A program made the translations under genes and the position numbers. This document shows positions 1 through 12,033 of a DNA stretch of 64,000 nt, in pieces; the stretch's first letter is position 1; each line of letters begins with the position of its first letter. The notes beneath the pieces were generated by a model. The model ran no database searches and was not told the DNA's origin. It was given only the letters and a program-made list of their open reading frames with translations. The DNA is taken from assembly GCA_018340375.1 (NCBI GenBank), contig JAFFJZ010000054.1:1351986-1415985 (forward strand), given 5' to 3'. The DNA is from Gonatopus flavifemur (taxonomy: Eukaryota > Arthropoda > Insecta > Hymenoptera > Dryinidae).

Positions 1-422
1 TAGAACGAAATTTGACATACTTCACTGAGTAAAAATCGGGATTCTAGGAGGAACTCAGACTGATATCAACTGAGTATTATTCACAAGTGTCTAACCTTTC
101 TTAAACGATTGAAATCGGTTGTGACTATGAAACATTCATGAGAGCGAGAGTCATCTTTTCAGACCGGACCGAACTGATTTGTACTCCCAATAGAATCGAT
201 CTATCTACTCTATTTTGGACTGTTAATTTCCTTTCAACATCAGAGGCGGAAAATTCATTCTTTCAATTAATGATACTCAAGCGGGATTATGTCCTGTGGA
301 GGAATTTCAAGTTGGACATCTTTTCCTGAGAAATTTATGTCTAACACATGACAAACTCCTGCTTTGTCTGTGGATACGGAGGCCTCAACAATATGAATCC
401 ATTCGGGTGTCTCTAACTTTGG
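1..422 (-). pseudogene. Decayed LTR-retrotransposon protease/RT linker
   Basis: The minus strand continues from the protease remnant next door. In broken frames it shows a segment around KAGVCHVLDINFSG and a later FNRL-x-KVRHL stretch, which resemble the linker between aspartyl protease and reverse transcriptase in insect Ty3/gypsy elements. Several stops interrupt it and the element runs off the window edge, so its reverse transcriptase is not seen. The call rests mainly on continuity with the gag and protease remnants at 423-2215. Confidence 0.45.
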
Positions 423-812
423 TTAATAGCCCTCACACAAATCTGAATTTATGACATCTATGGGTATCGACTGCCTCATTCGAGCGCGCAAACATAAAAC
501 TCTCGATTTCAAATTTCTTCCTTTGAAATCTGCATTTCCGTTACTTTCACCAATAAAACGCATCGTCTTTGCAGGGTCATTTTGTGTTACTGAAGTGTTG
601 TATGCAGAAGAAATTTCAGCTTGTTCTTGTTTCAAATGCTCCCTTCCTAATTTTCCTTCACGATTCAACGGAAACGGAGATCTCACTACGTGAAATCTAA
701 CCGGCTGGTTCAAGAGTGTTATCACGGTCGTACCTATAGTATCAACTCTACATGGGGTGATTCCTGTTATGGATACGGAATTACTGTGAGGAACTATGAT
801 GTTTTTATCCAA
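423..812 (-). pseudogene. Ty3/gypsy-like retropepsin fragment
   Basis: A 129-residue open stretch begins with an IVPHSNSVSITGITPCRV-type segment and continues with LNQPVRFHVV and FPLNREGKLGREHL. This matches the end of the protease and the G-x-LG-x-E/D segment seen in insect Ty3/gypsy Pol proteins. The enzyme would cleave the Gag-Pol polyprotein in the virus-like particle. The catalytic D-T/S-G triad is not in this piece and should lie just upstream (higher coordinates), where the frame is broken. It is a decayed remnant with no intact start. Confidence 0.55.
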
Positions 813-1016
813 TGCAGTTATTTTAGAATATTTATATCGGCACCGGTATCTATGAAAAATTTTGCTTCACCTTAACGGAATTGTTTGGAGAACATCCTTA
901 CGCTAGGAGATTCAATTTCATTTTTTATTCCTCCATTTCCAGAAATTTTACTGCTAGACACTCTGACTTCTTATTTTGACTCGTCATCGCGTCCGCATGT
1001 CGAGTCTAAGACCTGT

Positions 1017-2215
1017 TCAAATGATCCATACTATTCCTGTTTGTATTTTTGTATCCTTTGAAATTTCCACTGGAGTCTGTACTTTCTCTATCCTTATGTT
1101 CCGAATTGAAATTCTCTGTGCGCCTTGATGAAAACCTACTAGGAGAATTTCCTCGACTACCTTCTCTAGAGGAATATTCTGAATTGGGAATCCTCTATTA
1201 GAAGGTTGAGGTTGTGGAAGTGTAGGTGATTGGGTTCTATTCCTATCATAACGTTCATCTCGCGAAAGACTTGTCCACTGATTTTTATAATCAATCGAAT
1301 TTTCTTTATGAGGTGGATTTCGCGGATCGTGCGGATACGATGCATACGGCATGTATGGATTTGGCATCGATGGGGAAGGGAATGGCTAATACGGCATTGA
1401 ATATGGCATCGGTGGTGGATAATAGTATGGATAAGGTGAATTGAACGGAGAGATCGATGAATATGTAGATGGATTGAAACCATGTGTATCCTGTGATTCT
1501 TTTGAAATTCCAGTTGGATTTGCAGAAGAATTGAATGATTTAGGACTGGGAGTTCTAGATCTCCCAGAATTTTCGGATATGGAATAATGTCAATAATTTC
1601 TACGCGTTCTATCCTGGTCATAGTTCCGAGAACGCGGAGGATCGTAAGAATGGTTATTAGGAAATAAAACTCTCGCGGGCTCTCCTCCTGGTATAATTCC
1701 AGTTTTCATTCTTATTCCAGTTTTTACCGCAATTTTATGTGCTCCATCCAAATCTTCCGGATCTCGCGCATCTACTGCTCTAGCAAGTCCATCTGGAATC
1801 CTCTCAGGAAAGACTAATGTATATTTCTTCACTGGTTGCTCAACATTATTTGCGACATCGCCGTATTTTCCTTCTGACGCGACTTTTTCTCAGCTGAGTA
1901 ATAAATTCAATCTGTCATAGAAATGGTTCACAGATTCTCCGTGTCTCATTTTCATCATCTCTATCCCATGATAATAGTACGGATAGCCCTTTCTTGGTGC
2001 AAATCGTGATTCTGAGTGTTTGATCAAATCGTCTACTATTGTTAAGGTTTTTACGAATGTACTATCCCTTGCTAGTGCAATCTTCTCAAAACCGCTGTAA
2101 GATACGCTCCTTCTGATGCTGGAGGCGTATAAGCTGCTCCATTTTGAATATCTTGCAGGGAGTTTCTCAGAGGAATATTTCCCTCATCATAATATGGTAC
2201 ATTTGAAATTGTGGA
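1017..2215 (-). pseudogene. LTR-retrotransposon gag remnant
   Basis: In broken minus-strand frames the capsid region reads RFAPRKGYPYYYHGIEMMKM and then GESVNHFYDRLN (about 2040-1920). It continues with KKYTLVFPERIPDGLARAVD (about 1832-1770) and a proline/asparagine/arginine-rich tail (1367-1017). This order is the capsid-to-nucleocapsid layout of insect Ty3/gypsy Gag, the structural protein of the virus-like particle. At least three frame changes and several stops show it is dead. It lies directly upstream, in the same orientation, of the protease remnant, so 1-2215 is one element. No LTR was found near 2215-2500. Confidence 0.6.
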
Positions 2216-3134
2216 GGAGAAACCGAGCTAGAGAAAACATATAGTATGGGAGAAGAGATTTAATTCCTGTGCTCGAGATTTCCGGCACAAGCCAACATTA
2301 ATTTGGAATTATCAATAGGTATAGATAAATTGTTCCGATTCTATCGGTATCTGTAGAACGGGGAGAGAGGGGTTGGGATTCCAATATCAACGCTCCAAAG
2401 GTGATGAAAGTCGAATACATTTTCCACAAAAAATCATGGGCACAATTTCATACAAAAAAGCGACACATCCACTGTCCCGGACACCCTAGCCTATAGAAAG
2501 AGAACCCATTTGCTCACCGCAAACAAAAAGAACAGTTCGTAGTCTCGAACATGGCGGAATCGCGTTGACACTTCTACTCGTTTTTGAACTCATCCATACG
2601 ATACGCCGGCCTAACTATTTGAAATTTCAGGTGAGGGTTTTGATTATCTAAGAGTACATATTTTCAAGAATATTTCTAATTTTTTACAGTCAAAAATAAT
2701 GGAAATTACAACAGATATCGTGTGATACTTTAGGCGCCGTGAGAAAATTTGTGTTTGCGGTGCCCACTGTCACGTCTTCAAGAATCATCTGAAACAAAAA
2801 AACCGGAAAAATTATCAAAATAGATACTATAATCTGGTCTTGATCATAGCCGATTTCAAAAATATCGATTTATGACAAAATGGCGAACGTTTGAATATAA
2901 AAAGTGATTTTTGGGCCAAAAATTAGTCATTATTCCGCCTATAAAAAAAAACTAAGCGACGGAAAAAAAATCCTATGATAAGTACCAGATAATAGTGTAT
3001 AGAATAACTAGAAAAAACCTCAAGGCAATCGGTTCATTAGTTTCCGAGAAATCTGGGCATTGATTTGAAGAACATGGTTTCGAGAAAAATGCGTTTGCAA
3101 ATTTGGGAATGAATAAATCATGGAATTTGTCAAT
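2216..3134. other. Non-coding stretch with a short inverted pair
   Basis: No gene is supported here. A 13-14 base inverted pair built on CACCGCAAACA occurs at 2513-2527 and 2750-2764, enclosing about 250 bp. It could be the ends of a small MITE or terminal sequence of the neighbouring Mutator-like element. I could not find a convincing target-site duplication. Confidence 0.3.
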
Positions 3135-4887
3135 TTACATTGAATCATCGATACCAGGCCCATAGTGTATGTCTTCTTTATTCAAGGGAATCCCCATTGC
3201 TTCTGAATTTTGTTGTCGGCGCCGTATCCGACCTTCCTTCGTTTGCTCTTGCGCTTGTCGCTCGGCTCTCGCGATGCGAGCTTCATCTTCTTGCGCAGCG
3301 TACGAGTGCGCTCCTGATCCAATTGATATCCCCAACTCGTTCATAATTTTCAATAATGAGGTGACACCATCGTTGAACATGCATGTTGCCAAGATTACAG
3401 CAATATTAACGATTTAGGCCCCACTGTTCATTGTTTTTTGGAGCTATCTTCCAAATCAGTTGGTTGAAGCTTTCATTGGAGTTTTGGGTATATCCGCCAA
3501 CACAGCGTTCGAACAATTCGTCATTGCTGAGGTTCTCGTATATTGGTTTAATAACATCCAACACCACTTTTGGCAATGCAGCATAATCGTGACGGAAATT
3601 TTTCAATTGTTTTCTAGCTTTCGCTTGTTGCCACTTGCACCATGATTCGGGGCCTTCGGGACATAAATGATGTTGAGGCTTGGTATCTATTGAGCTATAA
3701 TGATAAAATGTTGCCCATATCGCTCTTTTCATGTCATCCTTGGAGTTACAGTTTCTGCGAATAGCTAAACCATAGTAAATGTTGAGTTTATCCATGAGCT
3801 TTGCTGTCAATTTGTTCTTGCCACCAATTCTAGGATTGTTTTTCTTGTAGCCGCGAAGACAGGCTCCCATTCCGTGTCCCACGCATTCTTTTTTCACAAT
3901 TTCAATTTCATCGCCATACGGTTTCGCATTTATTATTCCTGTGCGTGTCTTGGAGTCGCCATCTCCCACGTCATTAGCGTACATAACCCCATGCTTTTCG
4001 ACAGATCTTGAAAATGATTCTACCATCGCGTCCACTTCCATTTTGCCTGACGATCCTTCATGAATGACCTGACAATTTCCATCGTGATTAGATTTCCATC
4101 CCTCATATTGCTCGGTATTTTCGTGCTTATTCCAATAGTTACATTCAGCACAATAAGAAGATTTTACAAGAAAATCAACGACTTTCCCTGTGAAATGACA
4201 AATGAAAACCGCAACTCCATATAATGAGGTAAAACCACGTTTTCGCCAAGTACCATCTCCTGAAACGGTCAGTTTTCTTATATCAGCACTCAAATTTTCT
4301 TTTATCATCTCCTGTTGTTCTTCTTTAACAGCTTGTTTCAACACGACCTGAACAATACTTGAAGCAGCTGAATGAATGTTATTCACTATCATATCGTACG
4401 TCGTTTGTTGAAGTGGGAGTGGTAAATCCATGAGTCCACAAAATTTCATAGCTCCACGCAAACCAACCCCCAATAAGCGCATAACGAAAAAAAATCGCGT
4501 GTTTATTTCGTAAGCTGTGTTGATATACGGGCACGGAGGGATGGAAGTCGGTTCGCAAGATGAACACGAAACTACAATTCTAAAACCGAGTCCTCTAGTG
4601 CTTTCTATGGAGAATTGAATATCACTATCACATTTTTTGCACTTTACACATTCCGACAAAGCAGAAAACACAGTTAGAAAATTCAAAATTCGATATCCGA
4701 TGTTCGGATTTTCTGGTGCGGATGTCTCACGATCAGTCTCCAATTTTTTGGCACTGGAACTGATGTTCGCAGCGTAAATGTTTTTGGCAGAATATCGATT
4801 TTTGGGTGCTATTCTTTTTTTGCTCCGATCCTTGCGAAAAGATCTGGACCGACGAGCTTCTCGAGAACCTTTTTTCTTTGTATCCAT
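3135..4887 (-). pseudogene. Mutator-like (MULE) transposase, two lesions
   Basis: A main open stretch of 493 residues (4887-3406) and a C-terminal stretch of 85 residues (3392-3135) together match the insect family annotated as Mutator-like transposase domain proteins. Landmarks in order: basic N-terminus; zinc-ribbon-like CVKCKKC; RLLGVGLRGAMKFCGLMDLP; first acidic catalytic segment TVSGDGTW; C-x2-C near SSYCAEC; second segment DVGDGDSKT; KKECVGHGMG; C-terminal TQNSNESFNQLIWKIAPK. Known role: DDE strand-transfer enzyme that cuts and pastes the element. Around 3395-3425 there is a probable 1-base insertion plus one TAA codon before the frame resumes at IVNIAVILATCMFNDG. Otherwise it is intact. 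I could not locate terminal repeats with confidence. Confidence 0.85.
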
Positions 4888-4911
4888 TTTCCTCTCGGTA
4901 TTTATACGCTA

Positions 4912-5167
4912 CACGCAGAAAAAAGTTACCTAAAAAATTACTACACTTTACAGTAAAGTAAGGACAAAATCACATAGTCAGGTTATGTATTATGTTTTGT
5001 TATCAAAATTACTATACTTTCTCGTGAACAGTGACAGAATTCTGGCATTAATTGATAGAAAGTGAAGTAATTTTGATAACAAAACATAATACATAACCTC
5101 ACTATGTGATTTTGTTCCTACTTTACTGTAAAGTGTAGTAATTTTTTAGGTAACTTTCTTCTGCGTG
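4912..5167. mobile_element. TA-flanked hairpin MITE
   Basis: Near-perfect palindrome. The left arm 4912-5021 and right arm 5058-5167 pair over about 110 bases, with a 36-base loop. The tip is CACGCAGAA, and TA flanks both sides (4910-4911 and 5168-5169), as expected for Tc1/mariner-type non-autonomous elements. It has no coding capacity. It lies just upstream of the Mutator-like transposase start but its TA flanks argue against it being that element's terminus. It shares its tip with the hairpins at 33894 and 43223. Confidence 0.8.
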
Positions 5168-5169
5168 TA

Positions 5170-7880
5170 ACGAAAATTCACGTGACGCACAGTTACGGGA
5201 ACAACGAAGTACTGACAAAACGTTTCTACTTTTGACAATCAAAAACATTCATCTGATATTTCCGTTCCACCTGCAGCCAAGCATACCCAGAAACATAAAC
5301 AATTGAATGCCAAAGTGAGTCTACGCTGCCACGCCTGCCGTTGTAAAACACAGTTCACCTTCTCGGCTGTAACTCGCTCATTTATCGAAATTTATTATCA
5401 CCTTACCGTTCCAACACGATATTCTAGAGACCTCAAACTTCAAGAAAATGGAAAAAAAATCGATTTTTTTGACCGTCTAGGTGTATGTATCCCCTTAATT
5501 ATCGATCCAGTGATCGATGCTGCCCTCGAGCGCCGGGAAAGGAACTGAACAAGGTATCGGTGGGCCCGTTGAAACTCGTCACCCTCACATGCATCCTCCC
5601 ATTCAGGGAATCTTATACCTTCACTCATTTCTACTAATTCCATCTAACAACATTACACTTGGATGAGTTGAACGTTCGACGGATTACGAAAATTACACCG
5701 AAAAACCTTACGATAAAATATAAACACATGGATATATATACATATATAAAGAACTTCCTTTTCTATTGAAAGGACCTCCGTGTTTCTTTGTAATTCGTGA
5801 CTTGCTGAGCTCGTATAATATATGATGAGCTTTGCAAAAAATTCAGTCTTCATGTGGAAAAGGTTATATACTCCGTTAACTTCATATTATCATTATGTTC
5901 TTGTGTTTTCCATAGGGTCATGGAAGGTGTGATTATTCCCAATATACGTGATATCACAGCGGCTCAGCACTTTGTTTCAAAGACAACGAGTAGCATAAAT
6001 AATCACTCGCCGTTTTTTCATAGTGAACAATCGCTGAGCATCGTATTTTGTTTGGCGGTGGTCTTCCTCTACGTTCGTTTCCATCTCTTCAAAGATTTGG
6101 AAGTATCTTTGTTGATAAACTAGGAGAGGGTTTCCACGGGGGTTATTTTCCAATAACTTGGTAATACGAAAAAGAACAACAAAGAAACAAACAACCAGTT
6201 ACGATTAAAATTTCACTTCCGCGATCGCGGTTTGCCTACGATAACGTGAATTATTAACTTCACTATTGTAAGAAGGGAGAGAAATTACAGAAGAAAACAG
6301 AAAAGAGAAAATGGGGAGAAGGTGGCGCGCGTATAGGCCTAGACCACTCGGTGGCCAATTGCGTAAACATCAAATAACAATGTTCCATTATTCATGATCA
6401 TCGTTATTTCTGTTGTATCTTCGAACGACAAATTACTTTCGCATTTTTATTATTTATTATATAAAAATGGGAAACTGTGAGCTTCGCTCTGACATAGCAC
6501 AGCCAATAATGATCACGCGCTTCCGAGTTACACTAAAATTCTCTTCTTTACTATATTTAATATATATATTTATTTTTCTCATGTACCCAAGATATACTTA
6601 ACCCTTCATTCATGTTATAAGAGATGTAAATTGACAAACATGCGCTGAGAAATCAAATCACTCAAAATTCGATTTCCTTTTCATAATATTTTACAGTTGA
6701 AATTTCATAAGATCCAAACCAATCAATCCGAAACGATTCAGATGTGTTTATCACGTCTGAGAATAGAGAAATAACAATGCGGATCTCGTTCATTATAGGG
6801 AATAGATTTGAAGACCGAAGATTTCAATTTCTATCTCTCAATCAGTACCGGGGGACACATTTGTTTTCCATTGTATCAAGTAAATGGCGTCATATTAACT
6901 TTTTTTTCCTCGTATATAATGATCTTATGCTTTGAGACGTTTGTTTCTTTTTCATCCAACATTCGACTGACATATAATACGCAAAACAGAAAATAGAAAT
7001 ACACAAATTATGAATTATTTATATATAATCCTAAACCGCCCCTTCTATATGTATCAGAGAAGCATACAGATAAAGTTTCACAATACTTATCATCGGAAAA
7101 AAGATGACTATGTATTCATTAAACACAAAATTTTCGACCCATACGGGAACTATTTCACTCGTAGTCCAGCGGGACATTCGTTAAGAGTGAGAAATTCTGT
7201 TCTCCATGAATTATAGGACCAGCTTACACATATCACTGGCCGTGTCGTCTATTACCGTGGATAGCAGTCCTCGGTTATCGGAAGCCACATCTTGAAGGAT
7301 ACGACACCACTGTATCTGTGAAGGAACTGTCTGTCCGGAATTCCTGTATTGCAGGAAAATCCTTTTCGTTAGCCCGCGAAGGAGATGGCGTGGACAACAT
7401 TGACTTTGCGATTGATCGTGTAGAATGTAGAATTAGCTTCGAATCTTCTTTCTCAGAACCATCCAGTGGACCAGTCCATAAGCTTCCTGATATCAGCAAA
7501 GACATCCTTTAAAAGGAGATCCGTCGCCAGGAAAAGGATTCGTGGTGATTCTTCCGATGTCCTTGATTACCTCGGAAGTGACTCGATATTATTGCAATAC
7601 ATTCTTAACTCCAAAGTGTGTCCGGGACTCGCAAGTGCTCGTTTTCTGGCGGGCAGGCTCCCATTCGGTACTGAAAGCGATGACCTTTGGAACGTGTTCC
7701 CACCACGTGAAAAAATGCTTCGCTGCAAAGACATACATTCGGCAATTGAATGCATCATTGTATCCGAGGCGTTTAATTGGGTTCCCGAGGAATTTCCACC
7801 ATCACCACCGTTTGGCATTTTCATACGATTTTATCTAACTACTCAGAAGGAAATCCATTCGTATTATCATAACTGATTTA
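5170..7880. other. AT-rich stretch with no recognised gene
   Basis: Only short open frames occur, and none matches a family I know. Two tracts stand out for length and lower AT content. At 7275-7876, frames are open on both strands (plus 7466-7876, 136 residues; minus 7505-7275 and 7824-7567). At 5643-5440 (minus) there is a 67-residue frame rich in charged residues that could be an exon. I cannot support a function for any of them. Confidence 0.3.
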
Positions 7881-9313
7881 CAGGTTGGTTGAAAAGTTCC
7901 CGCGCTCACCAAGAGATAGCACTGCTAGCTCAAAACTTTTTTCTTCTCAAGTTGGTATATCTGTCCTGAGAACACATGCAAAGTTACAAGTCATTCTGTC
8001 AATTCATTCTTTGTTTACAAGCCATATGAAGTTGACGTGTCATTGATTTTTCTTAATATGGAAAAAATTGAATATCGTGCATCCTTTACCAAATAATGAC
8101 GATGTATGTCCGGGCCTGGGGGACACCTACCTGGAACAAACAAGAAGACGATGGTCGTCAGTCAGTGCACACAGGTTTGGCGGAGCTTGGTTGGTTGGTT
8201 TGGTTTTGGTTGGAGCTCTGGCCACGCGTAGATTCTTTGTTTTGGAGGGTTTAGAAGCGAAGGAAATTTATGAACAATCGTTAGAAGTGTATAAGGAGTC
8301 CTCACCTTCAAAACGCACCGTTGAATTTTGGGCTGGTGAATTTAAACGTGGTCGTACTAGCCTTGAAAACGATCCACGCGAAGGACGACCAAAAACTGCA
8401 ACCACAGCAGAAATCATGGAGCATGTACATAATATGGTTAGTGAAGATCCAAGTTTGACTAAGCGTGAAATTGCTAATGCTATAGGCATCTCAGACGAAC
8501 GAGTACTCCATATTTTACATGAAGAATGACGTATGAAAAAACTGTTTGGAAAGTTAGTGCCGCACACGTTAACAATTCAACAAAAACTGGATCGAGAACA
8601 AATTTCTCAGCGTAATTTGGAGCGTTTTGAGCAGAATAAAAGCGACTTCTCGCGTCGTTTTATAACTATGGATGAGACTTGGATCTACCACCATGATCCT
8701 AAATTGGAACAAGAACGTTTACAGTGGACTGAAGCTGGTTGTTCAGCTCCAAAGCAGGTGAAGTCACAACGATCAGCAAAGAAGGTTATGGCATCAGTTT
8801 TTTGGGATGCAAAAGGAATTTTGTTCATTGATTATCTTCAGAAAGGTGAAACAATCAACTCCGAATATTACTGCAGCCTTTTGGATCAGCTGGATGAAAA
8901 AATTCGTGAGAAAAGACCTGGTTTAAAGAAGAAAAGAATCATTTTTCATCAAGATAATGCACCTGCTCACAAAAGTGTTTTGACGATGGCTAAATCCAAA
9001 GAACTCAAGTACGAATTGCTTGAACATCCACCGTATCCGCCAGATTTGGCTACTGGCGACTACTATCTCTTCAGAAATCTCGAACAATTCTTTCGTGGAA
9101 AGCATTTTTCGTCGAATGAAGAGGCCATAGCAGCCGTAGACGGTTATTTTGCAGAGCTTCCGGAAAACCATTATAAGGATGGGATAAAATTATTGGAAGA
9201 TCATTGGAACAAGTGTATTGAGCTTCTAGGAGATTATATTGAATAAAAAAATATATTTCGTAACAAAAACAGTATTCTTTCATTTCGAGCGCAGAAACTT
9301 TTCAACCAACCTG
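7881..9313 (+). mobile_element. Mariner element, inactivated
   Basis: The ends are inverted repeats starting CAGGTTGGTTGAAAAGTT (7881 inward and 9313 inward), matching over about 27 bases apart from two differences. TA dinucleotides flank both sides. The element is 1433 bp, longer than the usual 1.3 kb of the family, because of extra sequence near 8083-8230 inside the N-terminal coding part. It encodes one mariner transposase in the plus direction. Confidence 0.92.
8058..9246 (+). pseudogene. Mariner transposase with insertion and one stop
   Basis: The original start is probably the ATG at 8058 (MEKIEYRA), after which the frame is lost in roughly 150 bases of foreign sequence. It resumes at FVLEGLEAKEIYEQ (about 8239). 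The helix-turn-helix half runs to 8526. A single TGA at 8527-8529 interrupts the frame before KKLFGKLVPHTL, and the rest is open to 9246. Catalytic residues are present: D in TMDETWIYH, D in FHQDNAPAHKS and D in LATGDYYLF, spaced as D,D34D. Known role: cut-and-paste transposase acting at TA sites. The two lesions make this copy inactive. Confidence 0.9.
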
Positions 9314-10602
9314 TACAGAATGAGGAATCTATTCTGAATATCTATTGTTGATTTACTGTCAATTTCTATTCTTGTTTATCGATCACAGTGTCAAAAATTT
9401 TCTGTTAGTATGAATTTTAGAATTCACGATCGATTGTGGATTATTCTGCTATTTCTGCATGGACCCATAATTTTATCACACTGGCGTTTTAGAGGATCCC
9501 CTTCAGATGGTCATAGCATCCCATTATTGTGTGATAAAACATGCAAGTAATCAAATCTTCATAAATCGCGGAAAGAACTTCTTATCCCTGCAAAATTCTT
9601 GTCTGACTACCACCACAAGTACAATCGTAACGAAAAGTATTAGCAGGCATCTATTTACAGTAGAAGAATGATATGGTACAGTGAAAATCATTATTTCGAA
9701 TCCGACCACAAGAATTAACAATTATTGAATGAGATGGCACTACTTTTTTAGAGGATTCCCTCCAGATGCTCATAACATTACGGTATTGTCCGACAGAATA
9801 CTCATTCCTCCAATTCTTTTAGACAATTGAGTCTCAGATCTCCCCTCACCTCATGTTTTCTTGGAGGAAAATCGATCACCTCAATTCATATAGTAATGTA
9901 TAGGATAATTATTCACTGAACAGTGATTCACAGAAGCACGAACCATTCACAGGGGAACGGTTATACCGTATATATCGATTTATCAATCCAGAGCCATGGT
10001 CGAAGAGGATGATTGTTGATTTTCATTTCACTCATAAAATCTAAGATCACATGCCATAAACGAATATAGTAATATTAGTTTAAAATACCGATTGCACAGT
10101 CGTTTCAGAGATCACCTCCATATGCTCACAGTATTAAGACTTCGAAGGAGAATGAGGGTGTATTATCATCGAAAAAATCTTTTCTTTACGTGGAAAATCG
10201 GTTCCTTGGTGTATTCTAACAAGACTTCAATATCCCTATTTTCTCTGTACACTGAATGTGAAGTTCTCAGAGAAACATGTGACGTTTTGTGACGCATACA
10301 TATACATATAATGAATTCAAAAATTGGAATTTGAACTCCAGGAAATGATTTTCCGGATCTTCGATATTGATCGCTGAGAGAAAAAGAACAAAAACCGCTC
10401 TATCACATGAGTGAATCCATTATTAACGGTTACTTGTAAAAAATTCCTTCAATAACTATGATCTCTCCAAAGTGAACGTTACTTTATGTAATGAAAATGA
10501 AAAAAAAACTCATAGAATGTTATAGATTACGTAATTGAATTTCATTCAAATTATACTGATCCGAGAAAATGCTGAGAGTTCAGATTCTTCCAAGAACACA
10601 TA
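9314..10602. repeat. Three divergent copies of a non-coding module
   Basis: No gene is supported. A diverged module of about 35-45 bases built on AGAGGATYCCCTCCAGATG, followed by CTCATARCATT-like sequence, recurs at about 9491, 9750 and 10106 in the same orientation, spaced roughly 260 and 360 bases apart. Weaker similarity extends on both sides, suggesting an old tandem array with a unit near 300 bp. Function unknown. Confidence 0.4.
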
Positions 10603-12033
10603 CTAAGGTGGCACAAAAGTCTGAAAACACCCCCACAAGTTTTGAACGGGGCACGATAATTGGATCAAATTTTTTTTGTACCAAATTTTTTTTTGATCGA
10701 AGGAGGGATCAAGGGCTATCTGACGTAGGGACTTTGAATTCCCCAGCCTTGTAGGGGACGATGGAGGGGTTAAGGGGACCAAGATCTTGAATGAGACGGG
10801 GGGGGGGGCTTGTGATACGTCATTCGATAGGGTTTCCCAACTCAAATCCAGCGGTTCTTTGTTCTTTAGAATTTGATCATTCCTCGCTGAGGTATCGTTA
10901 TTTTGATACTCTGATGTGACAAAGTGTGGAAACACCCCCATAACTCCTGAACGGGACATGATAATTGGATCAATCGGAGGTTCCTTCATTCCAATCTTGG
11001 CATTACCCAGAATCAACGGTGTAGACGTGTTGAGATCCTGATTCCTTGTGTGTGTGTGTGTGTGGGTGGGTGGGTGTATGTGTGGGAGTGTGTTTGTGTG
11101 TGTATGAGTGAGTATGAGTCCGTGGATGGTTCGGTCGTATGGGCCTGTGTGGGACTATCCTTATCGATACTCACTTACGTGAGCGTATTCGGAATCGATT
11201 ATCCTCAGGTTCATTTCAAAGCTGTGGTCGATTATCTTTAGGTTCATTCGAGGCTGTTCATTTCAAAAGTCGGTGATTTACCCAAGGTATTCGGTATTTG
11301 CCGTTGATCGGAGAGGTCACTTTTAGAGGGAGAACGAATCATTATTGTAATGATGCGTGGCTACGGAGATCGTCAACGATCTTTCAGGGAGGTACAAACC
11401 TCATTCAACGATGAATATCGCGTCGGTACATCGGGAGTCTCCTTAGGTACTATCTCCAAAACAATCCATCATTTTTCACGAACTGGGAGTGTTGAGGATC
11501 ACCCGAGATGTGGCAGGCCACACACACCCACGCGCACACACAACCACCCACCCACACCTACTCACACACACGCACACACATGCACACACATACACAAGGA
11601 ATCGGGTTCCCGACACGTCCACGCCGTTGATTCTGGGCAATGCCAAGATTGGGAAAACCTGCGATTCAAAAAAAAAGTTCATCCAATTATCATGCCCTGT
11701 TCAAAAGTGATGGGGGTGTTCCCAGACTTTGCCACATCAGAGTATTAAAATTACGACAACTCAGCGAAAAATCACCGATTCCAAAAAACAAAGAACCACT
11801 GGATTCGGGTTGGAAAACCCTATCGAATGACGTAACATAAGCCCCCCCCCCCTCGTCTGATCTCAGATTTTGGCCCTCTCCGCCATCCCCCATCGTCCCC
11901 CACAGGGCTGGGGAACTCAACGTCCCCCGTTAAGATGGCCCTTGATCTCTCCTTCAATGCAAAGAAAATTTGATCCAATTATCATGTCCCGTTCAAAATT
12001 TATGGGGTGTTTCCAGACTTTTGCGCCACCCTG
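10603..12033 (+). mobile_element. Tc1-like element with ~500-bp inverted ends
   Basis: Left arm 10603 to about 11125 pairs with right arm about 11525 to 12033. The tip reads CAGGGTGGCGCAAAAGTCTG on the right and is diverged on the left; TA flanks both ends. Each arm carries a poly-G/poly-C tract (10799-10808 on the left; 11843-11852 on the right) and a GT/CA microsatellite (11046-11110; 11520-11597), so even the simple repeats are mirrored. Only a transposase N-terminus survives between the arms. Confidence 0.85.
11284..11520 (+). pseudogene. Tc1-like transposase N-terminal fragment
   Basis: The reading frame contains ERIIIVMMRGYGDRQRSFRE, then SLGTISKTIHHFSRTGSVED and PRCGRP. This is the paired helix-turn-helix DNA-binding start of Tc1/mariner transposases. 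It stops at the CA microsatellite (about 11520), and no catalytic DDE region follows. The downstream residues in the same open frame (to 11748) are translated microsatellite and inverted repeat, not protein. The copy is a deletion derivative. Confidence 0.75.
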
